A stretch of 64,000 bases of DNA from Scylla paramamosain. Its lineage: Eukaryota; Arthropoda; Malacostraca; Decapoda; Portunidae. Position 1 is the first letter of the stretch. Every line of letters starts with the position of its first letter. Positions 38,051-56,699 of this stretch are shown one piece after another. The DNA lies in contig NC_087158.1 of NCBI RefSeq assembly GCF_035594125.1, forward strand, positions 5,568,501-5,632,500. Reading direction: 5' to 3'. The position numbers and the translations under genes are program-made. A model generated the notes under the pieces. It saw nothing but the letters and a program-made list of their open reading frames with translations. It did not search any database and was not told the origin of the DNA.

Positions 38051-39363
38051 AATGTGTCGAGTGTTTTTTAAAATGCATGCAGAGCGCCTATATGAAGTAA
38101 CGAAACGACATTTCCAAAAACGTGTCATCGAGGTGTTTTTTTTTTTTTTTTAGGGTATTAGGCACCAAAACGCTAAAAAAAAAAAACATGGAAAATACCC
38201 TATATAGGAAAATGAAACAACTTCAACAAAATCGTGTCCTTTGTGTGCTTTTGAACTTCTTACGTAACAAAACGATAACTAAACTAAACAAAAACTTGTG
38301 TTTGAGTGTTTTTGAGCTTGTGAGATAACTAATCGCCAAAATCCATGCAAAGTTTCAGATAGGAAAAGAAAAGATATTAACGCTGTTTTTCAGCTTATTA
38401 TGTAACGAAACGCTAAAACACGTAAATAGCATTCTATATGAAGAAACAGAACATCATTACGAAAAACGTGTATTATGGGTGCTTTTCCCCATGTTAAGGA
38501 CCAAAACGCCAAAAAACATATAAAGCACCCTATATGAAGAAACAGAAGGACATGATCACAAACATGTATTATGAATATTTTTGAGTTTGCTAGTTATCAA
38601 AACGGAAAAGTACATGCAAAGCACCCTATAGAAGAAGAAAAAAAATATTACCAAAACATATCTTTTGAGTGTTTTTCAGCTTCGTACGTACCGAAACTCT
38701 AAAAGAGATTGAAAACGCACTTTATAAAGAAATGGAACATTAAAAAAAACGTGTGTTTTAAGTGTTTTTAAGTTAGGTACCAGAACGACAGAATGCATGT
38801 AGAATACCTTGTCTGGAGTAACTAAAAGAGTTATGGCACGTTACCTGCAACGTGCCATTTGGAAATTTTCGAGCAAATTAGGCAACAAAAAGCTAAAAAG
38901 CATGGAAATAGCTCTATATGAGAAAATAAAACAATATTGTCAAAAACATTTTTTTTGTGTGCTTTTGAGAGTACAAAACATTAAAATGTGAGCAAAGAAA
39001 CATTCATGGGAAACTTTAGCAAAAAATTCTTATCTCAGTCTTTTAACTTGTTAGGAACCCATATTGCCCCATAAACCCCATATTGCATGCAAAGGACCCT
39101 ATTTGAGGAAACGAAATGATATTAAAAGAAACGTGTATTATGAGTGTTTTTATTTTTTTTTATGTACCAAAACACTAAAACACGTGAATATTACTTTATA
39201 TGAGGAAAGAAAAAAACATTAACAAAACCAGTAGCAAAACATCAGAAACTTGTCATTTAAGTGTTTTGAGCATATTAGGCAGCAAAACACTTACAAAGCA
39301 AGGAAAACACCCTATATGGGAAAACGAGATAACCTTAACAAAATCGAGTGTTTTTGAGCTTCT

Positions 39364-39371
39364 TACTCGTA
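39364..39371. other. Candidate transposon excision footprint (TA-CTCG-TA)
   Basis: The very common monomer text GAGCTTCTTACGTACCAAAA reads GAGCTTCTTACTCGTACGTACC here. Removing ACTCGT at the T-A step restores the consensus exactly. Confidence 0.66.
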
Positions 39372-40025
39372 CGTACCAAAACGATAAAAGATGTTCGAAA
39401 CAATATTAGCAAAAACGTATGTTCAGAGATTTTTTTTTAGCTTGTTAGGTAATAAAACGCCAAAATGTATGCAAATTACTCTATATAGGTAAATGAAACG
39501 ATATTAACATAAAGGTGTATTATGTCTTTTCAGCTTCATAAATACCAAAAGTCTAAAACGTAAATAATACTATATTTGCAGAAACAAAACAACATTACCA
39601 AAAGCGTACTTTATGAGTTTTTTCCCCATGATAGGTACCAAAACGCCTAAAAGCATAGTGAACACCATACATAAAGAAACAGACCAACATTACGAAAAAC
39701 TTATATACTGAGTGTTTTTGAGCTTGTTAGATACAAAAAAAAAAAAAAGTGCATGCAAGACAACCTGTATAGGAAAAAACAATCAATATTAACAAAAACT
39801 TGTCTTTTGAGTGTTTTTCAGTTTCTTACGTACTAAAACTCTAAAACGCGTGAAAAACACCCTTTATAGAGAAAGAGGACATTACTATAAACGCTTTTTT
39901 TTTGAGAGTTTTCCCAATCATTAACCACCAAAATGTCAAAATGCAGACAGCACACTATTTGATGTAAAGAAATTATATTACCGGAAACATGTCATTTCAG
40001 TGTTTTGAGCATATTAGAAACCAAC

Positions 40026-40210
<185 letters not shown>

Positions 40211-41932
40211 CGAAAACGTGTCTTTCGAATGTTTTTGAGCTTCTTACGTACCAAATTTCTAAAAAGCGAGCAAAACATCCTTTATGGTGAAATAGAACAT
40301 TACCAAAAATGTGTGTTTTGAGTCTTTTTGAGCTTCTTGGGTACGAAAACGAAAAAATGCACACAAATTAACGGTCATTGACAAACTAAAAGTTATTAAG
40401 AAAAAATATTATTATAAGTGTTTTTTAACTTATGTACGAAAACACTAAAAGACGTGAATCTCTATATGGAGATTTTTCTCTATATGGAGAAAAAAAAAAC
40501 ATTAACCAAAAAAATGGGTGTTTTCCTCATGTTAGGTACGACAATCTATACAGAATACCATATATGAAAAACAGAAATACATTACCAAAAACGTATATTA
40601 TAAGTGTTTTTGAGCTTCTTAGGTAATAAAATACTGAAACACGTGATTAGTGTTTTCTTTGTCCATATAGAGTGTTTTCCATACTTTTTAGCGCTTAGAT
40701 TAAAAATATACTGAAAAACATCCAAATGACACGTTTGTGGTGATGTTCCGTTATCCCAAACAGGGTGGTTTGCATGCAGTTTTTGGTTTTGCTATATAAC
40801 AAGATGAAAAACACTTAAAACACAGGTTTTTAATAATGTCGTCCTGTTTCTTCATATATGCTTTATATGCGTTTTGCCGATTTGGTATGTAACATAGGGA
40901 TAAACACTCATAATACACATTTTTGGCAAAGTTGTTCTGTTTCTTAATGCAGACAGGTATTCACAATTTTTAGCATTTTGGCACATAAGCTGAAAAAAGC
41001 TCATAATACTTGTTTTCGTTAATATCGTTTAATTTCTAAATATCATGTGATTTGCATGCATTTTTGCATGCTATTCTGTTTCTCCATAAAGGGTATTTTG
41101 CAAACGTTTTAGGGTTTTGGTGCATTAGAAGCTCAAAAAAAAAAAAAAAAAAAAATCAAGACACATTTTGATAATGTTTTGTTTTCCCATGTATAGTGTT
41201 TTCTATGCTTTTTTTTTAGCGTTTTTTGTGCCTAATATGGTCAAAAACACCCATATGACACGTTTTTGGTAATATAGTCTCGTTCTCCAAATTAGCGTGC
41301 TTTGCAAGCATTTTAGCGTTTTGATCCTAACAAGCTGGGAAACACTTGAAACATACGTTTTTGGTAAGGCTGTTCTGTTTCTCTATGATGGATGTTTTAC
41401 ATACGTTTTTGTACCTAAGAAGCTGAAAGCATTAAAAACACACGTTTTAGGTAATGTTTTATTTCTTTTCCCATATAGGATGCTTTGCATGCACTTTGAC
41501 GTTTTGGTACCTAAGAAATTCGAAAACACTTATAATATACGTTTTTGGTAAGGTTGTTGTAATTCTTTTTATAGGCTGCATTGTTTGCATTTTGGCGTTT
41601 TGGAATAACTGGAAAAACTCTCATAATACACGTTTTATGTAATGCTGCTTCCCCATATAGAGTGTTTTGGGGTTTTGGTATCATAATACACATTTCTGTT
41701 AGAATTGTTTCGTTTCCCCATATAGGGCCCTTTGCATGGATTTTGGCGTTTTGTTATCTAAGAACCTCAAAACAATAAATACACACTTTTTTTGCTAATG
41801 ATGCATTAATGCATTTTAGCGTTTGATGGTTAATACGCTCAAAAACACCTCAATTACACGTTGTTACCCCAAATAGAGTGGTTTGCATGCATATTAACGT
41901 TTTGTTATTTAATAAGCTGAAAAATCTTAAAG

Positions 41933-41940
41933 TACTCGTA
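41933..41940. other. Candidate transposon excision footprint (TA-CTCG-TA) with empty paralogue
   Basis: This copy reads CTTAAAGTACTCGTACACGC. The duplicate at about 25,968 reads CTTAAAGTACACGCTTTTG. The only difference is ACTCGT at the TA step. Here the filled copy is B, whereas at 27558 it is A. Confidence 0.74.
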
Positions 41941-42859
41941 CACGCTTTTGTAAAAAAAAAAATTCCTCATAAAGGATGTTTTGAATGCGTTTTAGCGCTT
42001 TAGTACGTAAACATTCAAAAACATGTTTATATTTATTTATTTATTTATTTATTTTTTTACATATAAGGTGCTTTGCATATAAAAACACTGAAAAGACACC
42101 ATTTTAGTAATGCTGTTCTCTTTTCCCATATAAAATGCCTTGCATGAACAGTAGCGTTTTCGTACCTAAGAAAATAACACGTTTTTCGTAGTGTTTTTCT
42201 GTTTCCTTTCGTCCTTTCGTTACCCCAAATAGGGTGTTTTGCAAGCATTTTGGAGTTTTGGTAAATACCAAGCAAGAAAAAACTCGAAACACATGTTTTT
42301 CGTCATGTTGTTCTGATTCTCCATAAAGGGTGTTTTCCATGCGTTTTAGCGTTTTGGTACGTAAGAAGCTAAAAAGGAAAAAAAAAACTGATAAGACACG
42401 TTTTTGGCAATGTTCTCTTCTTTTCCCATATCAGGTGTTTTGCATGCACTTTGGAATTTGTGGTACCTAACAAGATCAAAAACATTCATGATACACGTAT
42501 TTGGTAATCTTTTTTTTTTTTTTTTTTTCATAGAGTTCTTTGCATGTATTTCGTCGTTTTGGTAGGCAATATGGGGGAAAACTCATAATAAACGTTTTTG
42601 GTATTGTTATTCGGTTTCCTCATATAGACTGATATTCACAAGTTTTAGTTTTTTGGCACATAAAAAGCTGAATAAAGCTTCTAGCGTTCTAACGTTTTGC
42701 TACATAAGCTGTAAAACAATCATAAAACACTTTTGTGTTAATATCGTTTCGCTTCCCAATATCAGTTAATTTGCATGCATTTTGGCGTTGTGTTACCTAA
42801 CAAGCTCAAAACTTTCAAAACTTCCGTTTTTTGTAATGTAATTCTTTTTCCTCATACAG

Positions 42860-42948
42860 GGTATTTTGCACGCGTTTTAACTCTTTGGTACGTAAGAGGC
42901 TCAAAAAGCCTCTTACGTACCAAAAAGTTAAAACGCGTGCAAAATACC
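42860..42948. repeat. 41-bp inverted repeat hairpin (copy B)
   Basis: The arms 42860-42900 and 42908-42948 pair with one internal mismatch and a 7-nt loop, TCAAAAA. The base next to the loop is C on the right arm here and T in copy A (27315), so the stem is 2 bp longer in this copy. Confidence 0.9.
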
Positions 42949-43927
42949 TCAAAAGACACTTAAAAGACACTTTTATAACAATGCCCCTTAGCGTTTTGGT
43001 ACCTAACAACCTCAAAAATACTCAATACACATTTTTGGTAATGTTGCTTTGTTTCTTCATATAGGGTGCTTTGTTTGCATTTTTGCATTTTGGTACCTAA
43101 TATGAGGAAAAACACTCATAATAAAAGTTTTGGTAATGTTCTATTTCTCTATATAGAGTGCTATTCACGTGTTTAAGCGTGTTGGTACATAAAAAGCTGA
43201 AAAACACTCATAATAGAAGTTTCTGTTAATATTGTTTTGTTTCCCAATGTCCGGTGATTTTCATGCATTTTGGTGTTTTGTTACCTAACATGCTCTAAAA
43301 AATCTCAAAGTACACATTTTTGCTAATGTTTTTTTTTCCTATTTCTCCAATGAAGAGTGTTTTGTATGCATTTCAGTGTTTTGGTAAGTACGAAGCTGAG
43401 AGATACTCAAAACACAAAGTTTTTGTAATGTTTGCTTTTCCCATACAGGATGCTCCGCATGCACTTTAGCATTTTGATACCTAACAAGCTCAAAATTATT
43501 GTTAATACACATTTTTGGTAATGTTGTTTTATTTCTTCATATAAGGTGCTTTGCATGAACTTTACCGTTTTGGTACCTTACAAACTCAAAAATATTCATA
43601 ATACACGTTAATGGTAATATTGTTCTGTTTTTCCATATATTGTACTATTCACGTGTTTTAGCATTTTCTTACCTATGAAGTTCAAAAACACTTATAATAC
43701 ATATTTTATCGTTTCGTTTCTCAGAATGTATTGCATTTATTTTGGCGTTCTCGTACCTAACAAGCTCAAAACTTTCAATACACCCGTTTTTTGTAATGCT
43801 GTTCTGTTTCTTCATAAATGGTGTTATCGATGCGTTTTAGCACGTTTGGTACGTAAGAAACTCAAAAATGTTTGAAAAGACACATTTTTAATAATGTTCT
43901 TTTCTTTTCCCAAATGGAGTGTTCTCC

Positions 43928-46087
43928 AATTATAAGTTTTTTTTAAGTTCCTTAAGAACCAAAAAACTAAAACCCACAAATAACACTCTTTATAAAGAAA
44001 AAATAAATATATAAAAACACGGGAATTTTATTTTTTTTGTTATTCATCTTCATAGGTACCGAGATGCCAAAATTCAGGGAAAATTTTGAGCAATTATGTG
44101 ATACAAGAATATTATCAAAAAAGTTAATTTTAGCTTTTTTTTGGAATGTTATGTACCAAACTCTCAAGTGAATGCAAAGCCACCTACATGAGGAAATTAA
44201 ACGACTTTACGAGAAACCTTACTTTTCAGTGTTTTTCAGTATGTTAGGCACCAAAACGATAATAATATGGAAGTCACTCAATATGGGAATCCAAAACAAA
44301 ATTACTGAAAACGTATCTTTTCCCTGTTTTACGTAGAAAAACGCTAAAAAGGATGCAAACCAACCAATATGAAGAAATAGAATAACATTACCAAAAATGT
44401 ATATTTTGAATTTTTTTGAGCTTGTTGCCTGAAAAAAAAAAATGGAAAAATGGATGCAAAGTATTGCAAAACAAAAGGACATTCTGAGAAACGTGTATAA
44501 TGAGTGTTTTATAGTTCCACAAGAACCAAAAGGCAAAAAACGCAAAAACTCGTGTACCTAGAGAAGTTTCTTAGATACCAAAATGATGAAACTCATGAAT
44601 AACACTTTTAATTGAAAAACAGAATTACCTTACAAAATGTGTATATTTTGAGTATTTTTCACATTCTTAGCTACGAAAATCCCAAATTACATGCGAAACT
44701 AGCTTGATGTGGGAAATAAATGACATTACCAGAAAAGTGTCTTTTGGGTGTTTTTGAGCGTTATATGCAACAAAGCACTAAAAAGCAGAACAATCACATT
44801 ACATTGGAATAAAACCAAATTTTACGGAGAATAAAAAAAAAAAGAAAAAGCTTACCAAATGAGTGTATTTTGGGTGTTTTTCACATTCTTAGTTACCAAA
44901 ACCCCAAATTGCATGCAAAATATTGTGGGATAAAAATGTGGGAAAAAAATGACATGAACATAAAAAAAAATTTTTTTGAGTATTTTTGAGCGTGTTAGGA
45001 AATAAAGCACTAAAAAGCAGGGCAATCACATTACATACATAGGGAAAAAACAATTTTTACCTAGAACATTCTTTTCAGATGTTTTCAGCTCCTTACATAC
45101 AAAAACGCTAAAACGCATGCAAGACACTCTTTATGGAGAAACAGAATAACATTACCAAAAACACGTATTTTGATTGTTTTTGATCATGTTACCTATAAAA
45201 ACACTTAAATACATGTTTGGGAAACGAAAAAAAAACATTAGGAAAAACGTGTATTATGAGTGTTTTTAAGTTTCTTAAGTACCAAAAAGCTAAAAGCCAC
45301 AAATAACATTCTTTATAGAGAAAAAAAAAATAGAATTTTTTTTTTTGTCCTTCATATTCATAGGTACTGAGATGCCGAAAGTCTGGCAAAATTCAGGGAA
45401 ATTAAGTGGAAAAAAGAACATTATGAAAAAAGTTAATTTTAGCTTTTTTACGGACTGTTATGTACCAAACCCTAAAGTGCATCCAAAAGCCACCTATATG
45501 GAAAAATTACACGACTTTACCAGAAACCTTTTCTTTTTTAACATGTTAGGCATCAAAAGGATAAATAATATGGAATTCACTCAATATGGGAATGCAAAAC
45601 AAAATTACTGAAAACGTGTCTTTTCGTTGTTTTACGTAGAAAAACGCTAAAACGGATGCAAACCAACCAATATGAAGAAATACAACAACGTTACCAAAAA
45701 GGTATATTTTGAGTGTTTTTGAGCCTGTTAACCACAAAAAACGCGAAAATGGATGCAAAGCACTCTATATTGGGAAACAAAAGGACATTACGAGAAACGT
45801 GTATAATGAGGGTTTTATGGTTTCACAAGAGCCACAAGGCAAAACACGCAAAAACTCGTATATATGGATAAGTTTCTTAGATAACAAAATGATGAAACTC
45901 ATGAATAACACTCTTAATTGAGAAACAGAACAACCTTACTAAATGCGTGTATTTTGAGAGCTTTTCACATTCTTAGTTACCAAAACCCTAAATTGCATGC
46001 AAAACCAGATTTATGTGGGAAAAAATGACATTCCCAGAAAAGTGTCTTTTGAGTGTTTTTGAGCGTGATAGGATATAAAGCACTTAA
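43928..46087 (+). repeat. Satellite HOR array, block 5
   Basis: This is the duplicate of 28342-30478, with landmarks near 44043 and 45354. The same long first unit (about 1,311 bp) with a doubled monomer pair is present. It breaks off at about 46,072 against the inverted LINE end. Confidence 0.92.
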
Positions 46088-46182
46088 CAGTCATCCATTT
46101 AGGACCATTTTTCTGGGATCTTATTCTTCTGTAAGGGATGTTCCCTAACTGTCCTGAATGTAATTTATCAACGAAATATTTA
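46088..46182 (-). mobile_element. Inverted 5' fragment of LINE copy 2
   Basis: The complement of this segment equals 50521-50615, the first ~95 bp of LINE copy 2, with text such as GGACAGTTAGGGAACATCCC and CCTAAATGGATGACTG on the minus strand. On that strand it encodes DKLHSGQLGNIPYRRIR. It is the outer part of a 0.5-kb inverted repeat and not an independent insertion. Confidence 0.93.
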
Positions 46183-50615
<4,433 letters not shown>

Positions 50616-50886
50616 AGGATAAAACACTACATAGGGCGAAAGATAAGTATATATATGAGATTAAAGACAGGGGAAGTGGTTTTAAGCCCATTATATAATG
50701 AATTTGAAAAGTCAGGAGTTTAACAAGGAAAGCTAAAAATAGTTATGCATTAAAGGTAGCCAGCCAAGCGAAGATGGACCCCAAGGGATTTTATCAGACA
50801 TATAAGACGAAGAACAGAGAAACAATAGTTCCTTAAAGACAGCAGAATGGGACCTGCTGAGTTGTTGGGAGGAGATTAGTAAAATT

Positions 50887-51102
50887 GTGAACGAGTATTT
50901 TTTAACTGTCTTTGCCCAGGAAAACATGCAGGATTTGCCGAATAGTGAGAAGATATTTAGAGTAGAAGAGAATGAGAAGCTGACAGATATTACTATAACT
51001 AAAGCGATAGTGGAACAGGAGATAGATAAGCTGAAAAGTTCAAGTCACCAGAACCAGATGAAATATATTCCAGAGTATTTAAGGAATGGAGAAAGGTTAT
51101 AA
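50887..51102 (+). pseudogene. Pre-RT linker fragment (LINE copy 2)
   Basis: The frame reads NEYFLTVFAQENMQDLPNSE, then KLTDITITKAIVEQEIDKLK, the usual LINE stretch before the RT domain. After DKLK a frameshift gives SSSHQNQMKYIPEY. The family-like text KFKSPEPDEIYSRVFKEW lies in the next frame. The first Met is a GTG read as start and is not meaningful. Confidence 0.8.
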
Positions 51103-51160
51103 GTAATCTGTTAGTTTCGGTCCTTAGGAAATCACTTTAGTCATGTGACGTATCGGTAAT

Positions 51161-51343
51161 GTGGAGGCAGATATTGGTGATAGTTATTGCATCCTATATG
51201 AGGACTTTAGTAAAGCATTTGACAAGGTACCCAATCAGAGGCTACTGAGAAAGGTTAGGGCGCACGAGAGAGATGAGGTGTTTAGATTGGATAAGGTCAT
51301 GGCTAATCGGCAGGCGACAGAGTGTTGTAATAAACAGCTCTAA
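51161..51343 (+). pseudogene. Reverse transcriptase motif A fragment (LINE copy 2)
   Basis: The frame reads CILYEDFSKAFDKVPNQRLL, RT motif A with the catalytic Asp kept. It starts right at the internal deletion, so the Met is artificial. It ends with the same wrong-frame tail as copy 1 (QATECCNKQL). The frameshift after VRAHERDEV therefore predates the duplication of the two copies. Confidence 0.85.
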
Positions 51344-51572
51344 ATCCGAGTGGGGTCAAGTAATTAGTGGGGTGACAAAGGAATTATTAGTATTAGGGCC
51401 GATGTTGTTTGTTATATATGTCAATGAATTGGATAGTGGAATTAGTAGTGTTGTTAGTAAATTTGCGGATGACACGAGAGTATGTAGATTAATTAGGTCT
51501 GATTCGCATACCATCGCCTTGCAGGTAGATTTGGATAGGATGAACGAATGGACAGACAGATGGCAAATGTAG
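51273..51572 (+). pseudogene. Reverse transcriptase fragment with intact FADD box (LINE copy 2)
   Basis: The frame reads IRSWLIGRRQSVVINSSKSE, then GPMLFVIYVNELDSGISSVV, then KFADDTRVCRLI. The paired Asp of the catalytic box is intact, unlike copy 1. It stops at WTDRWQM, where CAG of copy 1 has become TAG. This is still a remnant, since other RT parts are deleted. Confidence 0.88.
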
Positions 51573-51758
51573 TTTAATATCAACAAATTGAAAGCACTTA
51601 GCGTAAGTAGAAGAAACCCAAACATTAGTTACACAATGAACAACCAAGTTCTGGTAGGTTCAGGGTAAGAAAAAGTTTTGAGATTTAAAGTTAGCTCTGA
51701 ACTCCGTCTAAGAAACCAATGCAAAGAGGCCAGAAACAAAGCAAATAGTGTATTATGA

Positions 51759-52121
51759 TTCATTTCCAGGAGTGCTAAAAGGAGAACTCCCGAAGTAATA
51801 TTAAAATTACATTTGGCGCTGGTCAGACTTCATATAGACTACGCTGTCCAATTCTGGTCACCACATCACAGGAAGGATAAAGGTCTATTAGAATCAGTAC
51901 AAAGGAGAATGACTAAAAGGATACAGGGGATGAGGAGTATTCCTTACGAAGCGAGATTCAAGCTGTTAAATTTACATTCTTTAGAGAGACGTAGGTTAAG
52001 AGTGGACCTGATAGAAGTCTTTAATTGGTATATGGGTTATAACAAGAAGAACATAAGGAAAATTCTTAGAATCTGTAACCATGATAGAACAAGAAAAATG
52101 GGTTTAAGCCTGAAAACTTGA
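51759..52121 (+). pseudogene. LINE C-terminal fragment (copy 2)
   Basis: The frame opens after a stop and reads TPEVILKLHLALVRLHIDYA, then VQFWSPHHRKDKGLLESVQR, RRLRVDLIEVFNWYMGYNKK and ILRICNHDRTRKMGLSLKT. This is the longest intact post-RT piece in the window. It keeps the ~20 bp that copy 1 lacks after RRRLRV. Confidence 0.88.
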
Positions 52122-52144
52122 TGTTCAAAAAGGAGACAAGAAGG

Positions 52145-52258
52145 AACTGGTTCTCAAATAAAGTAGTAGATGATTGGAACGGACGTAGTAATCAAGTGGT
52201 TAGTGCTGAGGCATTTGGGAACTGTAAGAGAAAATTAGACATTCATGGATGGGGATGA
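52145..52258 (+). pseudogene. LINE ORF2 C-terminal tail, short fragment (copy 2)
   Basis: A 37-codon frame reads NWFSNKVVDDWNGRSNQVVS, then AEAFGNCKRKLDIHGWG, then a stop. The W-F-x-N-x-V-V-x-x-W-N pattern followed by K-R-K-L-D is the usual end of CR1/Jockey-like ORF2 proteins in arthropods. It is one frameshift away from the preceding piece. Confidence 0.75.
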
Positions 52259-52356
52259 TAGGTGGAAATAGGTAGGTATATTTCATACAAGTACTGACAT
52301 GTGTAGCCCTGATGCCTTCTTGCACATTTACTTATTTCTTATGTTCTTATATTCTT

Positions 52357-55300
52357 ATTACCAAAAGCGTGTATTTTCAGCGTTTTTTAACTGTTACGTG
52401 AAAAAAAAAGCCAAAATGCATGCAAAGCACCCTAAATGAGTAAAAAAAAAGGACATTACGAGAAACGTGCATTATGAGTGTTTTTCAGATTCTTAGATAC
52501 CAAAACGTTGAAACTCATGAATAAAACTCTTAATTGAGAAACAGAACAACCTTACCAAATGCGTGTATTTTGAGTGTTTTTCACAATCTTGGTTACCAAA
52601 TCCCCAAATTGCAAGTGAAACTAGCTTTATGTGAAAAAAAAATTACATTTCCAGAAAAGTGTCTAAGGGTTTTTGAACGTGTTAGGCAATAAAGCACTAA
52701 AAAGCAGGGCAATCACATTACATAGGAATAAAACCAACTTTTACCAAGAACTTACCTTTAAGTGTTTTTACCTCCTTACATACGAAAACGCTAAAACGCA
52801 TGGAAAACACCCTTTATAGAGAACAGAATAATATTACCAAAAACATGTATTTTGAGTATTTTTTATCATGTTACCTATAAAAACGCTTAAATACATACAA
52901 AGAACCCTATGTTTGGGAAACGAAAGGACATTACGAGAAACGTGTATTATGAGTGTTATTAAGTTTCTTAAGTACCAAAAAGCTAAAACCCACAAATAAC
53001 AACACTCTTTATAGAGAAACAAAAAAAAAAGTAATTATCTTTTTTTTTTGTTATTCTTCTTCATAGGTACCGAGATGCCAAAATTCTGGCAAAATTCAGG
53101 GAAATTATGTGAAAAAAGAACATTATCAAAAAAGTTATTTTAGCTTTTTTCGGACTGTTATGTAAAAAACCCTAAATTGCATGCAAAGCCACCTATATGG
53201 GGAAATTAAACGACTTTACCAGAAACCTGTCGTTTGAGTGTTTTTCAGCATGTTAGGCATCAAAACAATAAATAATATGGAAGTCACTCTATATGGGAAT
53301 CGAAAAACAACATTACTAAAAACTTGTCTTTTCAGTGTTTTATGTAGAAAAAAAAACTAAAAAGGATGCAAACAAAAAAATATTAAGAAATAGAATAACA
53401 TTACCAAAAAGGTATATTTTGAGTGTTTTTGAGCCTGTTACCTATAAAAAACGCGAAAATGGATGCAAAGCACTCTATATTGGGAAACAAAAGGACATTA
53501 CGAGAAACGTGTATAATTAGAGTTTTATAGTTTCAGAAGAACCACAATTCAAGTTCCTTAGATACCAAAATGCTGAAACTCATGAATAACACTCTTGATT
53601 GAGACAGAGAACAACCATACTAAATGCGTGTATTTTGAGTGTTTTTCACATTCTTAGTTACCAAACCCGAAATTGCATGTGAAACTAGCAATATGTTGGG
53701 AAAAAATTATATTACCAGAGAAGTGTCTTTTGAAGGTTTTTAAGAGTGTTAGGCAATAAATTACTAAAAAGAAGATCAACCACATTACATGTTAATAAAA
53801 ACCAACTTTTACCAAGAACTTGCCGTTAAATGTTTTTGAGCTCCTTACATACCAAACGCCAAAACGAATGCAAAACACCCTTTATGGAGAAACACAATAA
53901 CATTACCAAAAACATGTATTTTGAGTGTTTTTGATCATGTTACCTATAAAAACGCTTAAATACATGCAAAGAACCCTATGTTTGGGAAACGAAAGGATAT
54001 TACGAGAAACGTGTATTATGAGTGTTTTTAAGTTCCTTAAGTACCAAAAAGCTAAAACCCATATATAACACTCTTTATAGAGAAAAAAATAAATAAATAA
54101 AAAAATAGCTTTTTTTTTTTTGTTCATCTTCATAAGTACCGATATGCCAAAATTCTGGCAAAATTGAGGGTAATTATGTGGATAAAAGAACATTATCAAA
54201 AACATTAATTTTAGCTATTTTTCCAGAGTATTGTGTACCAAAGCCACATGCATGCAAAAGCCACCTATATGTGGAAATTAAAGGATGTTACCGGAAACCT
54301 GTCTTTTGGCTGCACCAAAACGATAAATAATATGGAATATGGGAATCCAAAACAAAATTAATGAAAACTTGTCTTTTCAGTCTTTTACGTAGAAAAATGC
54401 TAAAATGGATGCAAACCAACCAATATGAAGAAATAGAATAACATTACCAAAAAGGTATATTTTTAATGTTTTTGAGCTTGTTACCTACAAAAAACGCGAA
54501 AATGCATGCAATCCACTCTATATTTGGAAACAAAAAGAGATTACGAGAAAAGTGTATAATGAGTATTTTATAGTTTCACAAGAACCACAAGGCAAAAAAC
54601 GCAAAAACTCGTGTATGTGGAGAAGTTTCTTAGATACCAAAATGCTGAAACTCATGAATAACACTCTGAATTCAGAAACAGAACAAACTTATCAAATGGG
54701 TGTATTTTGAGTGTTTTTCACACTATTAGTTACCAGAACCCCAAATTGTATGCGAAACTAGCTTTATGTGGGAAAAAAATGACATTACCAGAAAAGTGTC
54801 TTTTGAGTGTTTTTGAGAGTGTTAGGCAATAAAGCACTAAAAAGCACGGTAATCACATTACATATGAATAAAACCAACTTTTACCAAGAATTTGACTTTA
54901 AGTGTTTTTGAGCTAAAACATACTTTATTGAGAAACAGAATAACATTACAAAAAACACATATTTCAAGTGCCTTTGATCATGTTACCTATAGAAACGCTT
55001 AAATACATGCAAAGAACCCTATGTTTGGAAAACGAAAGGACACTACGAGAAACGTGTATTATAAGTGTTTTTAAGTAACTTAAGTACCAAAGATCTTAAA
55101 CCCACAAATAACACTCTTTATAAAGAAAGCAACAAAAAATAAATAAATAAAAAAATAAATTAAAAAATAGCATTTTTTTTTTTTATATTCATCTTTATAG
55201 GTACCGAGATGCTGCTAAAATTCTGTTAAAATTCTGGGAAATTAGGTGTATAAAAGAACATTATCGAAAAAGTTAATTTTAGTTTTTTTTCAGACTTATG

Positions 55301-56699
55301 TACCAAACCCTAAAGTGCATGCAAAGCCACCTATATGGGGAAATTAAACGACTTTACAAGAAAACTGTCTTTTGGGTGTTTTTCAGCATGTTAGGCACCA
55401 AAACGATAAATAATATGGAAGTCAGTCTATATGGGAATCCAAAACAAAATTACTGGAAACATGTCTTTTTAGTGTTTTACGTAGAAAAACGCTAAAACGG
55501 ATGCAAACCAACCAATATGAAGAAAAATAATAACATTACCAAAAATGTATGTTTTAAGTGTTATTGAGCTTGTTACCAACAAAAAAAAAAACGCGAAAAT
55601 GGATGCAAATCACTCTATATTGGGAAAAAAAGACATTTCGAGAAACGTGTATAAGAAGTGTTTTATAGTTTCACAAGAACCACAAGGCAAAAAACACAAA
55701 AACTCGTGTATATGGAGAAGTTTCTTAGATACCAAAATGCTGAAACTCCTGTATAACACTTTTAATTAAAAAACAGAATAACCTTACTAAATGCGTGTAT
55801 TTTGAGTGTTTTTCACATTCTTAGTTACCAAAATCCCAAAATGCATGCGAAACTAGCTTTATGTGGGAAAAAAAAGTGACATTACCAGAAAAGTGTCTTT
55901 TGAATGTTTTTGAGCGTGTTAGGCAAAAAAGCACTAAAAAGGAGGGGAATCATATTACATGGGAATAAAACTATCTTTTACCAAGAACTTGCCTTTAAGT
56001 GTTTTTAAGCTCCTTATATACCAAATCGCTAAAACGCATGCAAAACACCCTTTATGGAGAAACAGATTAACATTACCAAAAACATGTATTTTGAATGTTT
56101 TTGATCATATTATCTCTAAAAACGCTTAAATACATGCAAAGAACACTATGTCTGGGAAACGAAAGGACATTACGAGAAACGTGTATTATGAATGTTTTTA
56201 AGTTCCATAAGTACCAAAAAGCTAAAACCTCTTCATAAAGAAAAAAAAAATAATAAAAAAATAGGATTTTTTTTGGCGGGGTATTCTTGTTCATAGGTAC
56301 CGAGATGCAAAAATTCTGGCAAAATTCAGGGAAATTATGTGAAAAAAGAACATTATCAAAAAAGTTAATTTTAGCTTTTTTTTCGGACTGTTATGTACCA
56401 AACCTTAAAGTGCATGCAAAGCCAACTATATGGGAAAATTAAACGACTTTACTAGAAACCTGTGTTTTGACTGTTTTTCAGCATGTTAGTCACCAAAACA
56501 ATAAATAATATGGAAGTCATTCTATATGAGAATCCAAAACAAAATTACTGAAAACGCGTCTTTTCCGTGTTTTACGTAGAAAAAAAAGCTAAAACGGATG
56601 CAAACCAACCAATATGTAGAAATAGAATAAGATTACCAAAAAGGTATATTTTGAATGTTTTTGAGCTTTTTATTTACAAAAAACGCGAAAATGGATGCC
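52357..56699 (+). repeat. Satellite HOR array, block 6
   Basis: The interrupted monomer resumes after the LINE (ATTACCAAAAGCGTGTATTT), then HOR landmarks follow near 53058, 54124, 55191 and 56286 with periods of about 1,066-1,095 bp. It breaks off at GGATGCCTTTTAGCGG, where minus-oriented monomers begin. No gene is visible. Confidence 0.92.

Larger units (their letters stand above)
40650..43927 (-). repeat. Diverged satellite monomers, minus orientation
   Basis: This is the duplicate of 24670-28341 with the same monomers in the same order. It carries a deletion of about 350 bp near 42,206, where CTGTTTCC runs into TTTCGTCCTTTCGTTACCCC, and small indels. No gene is visible. Confidence 0.88.
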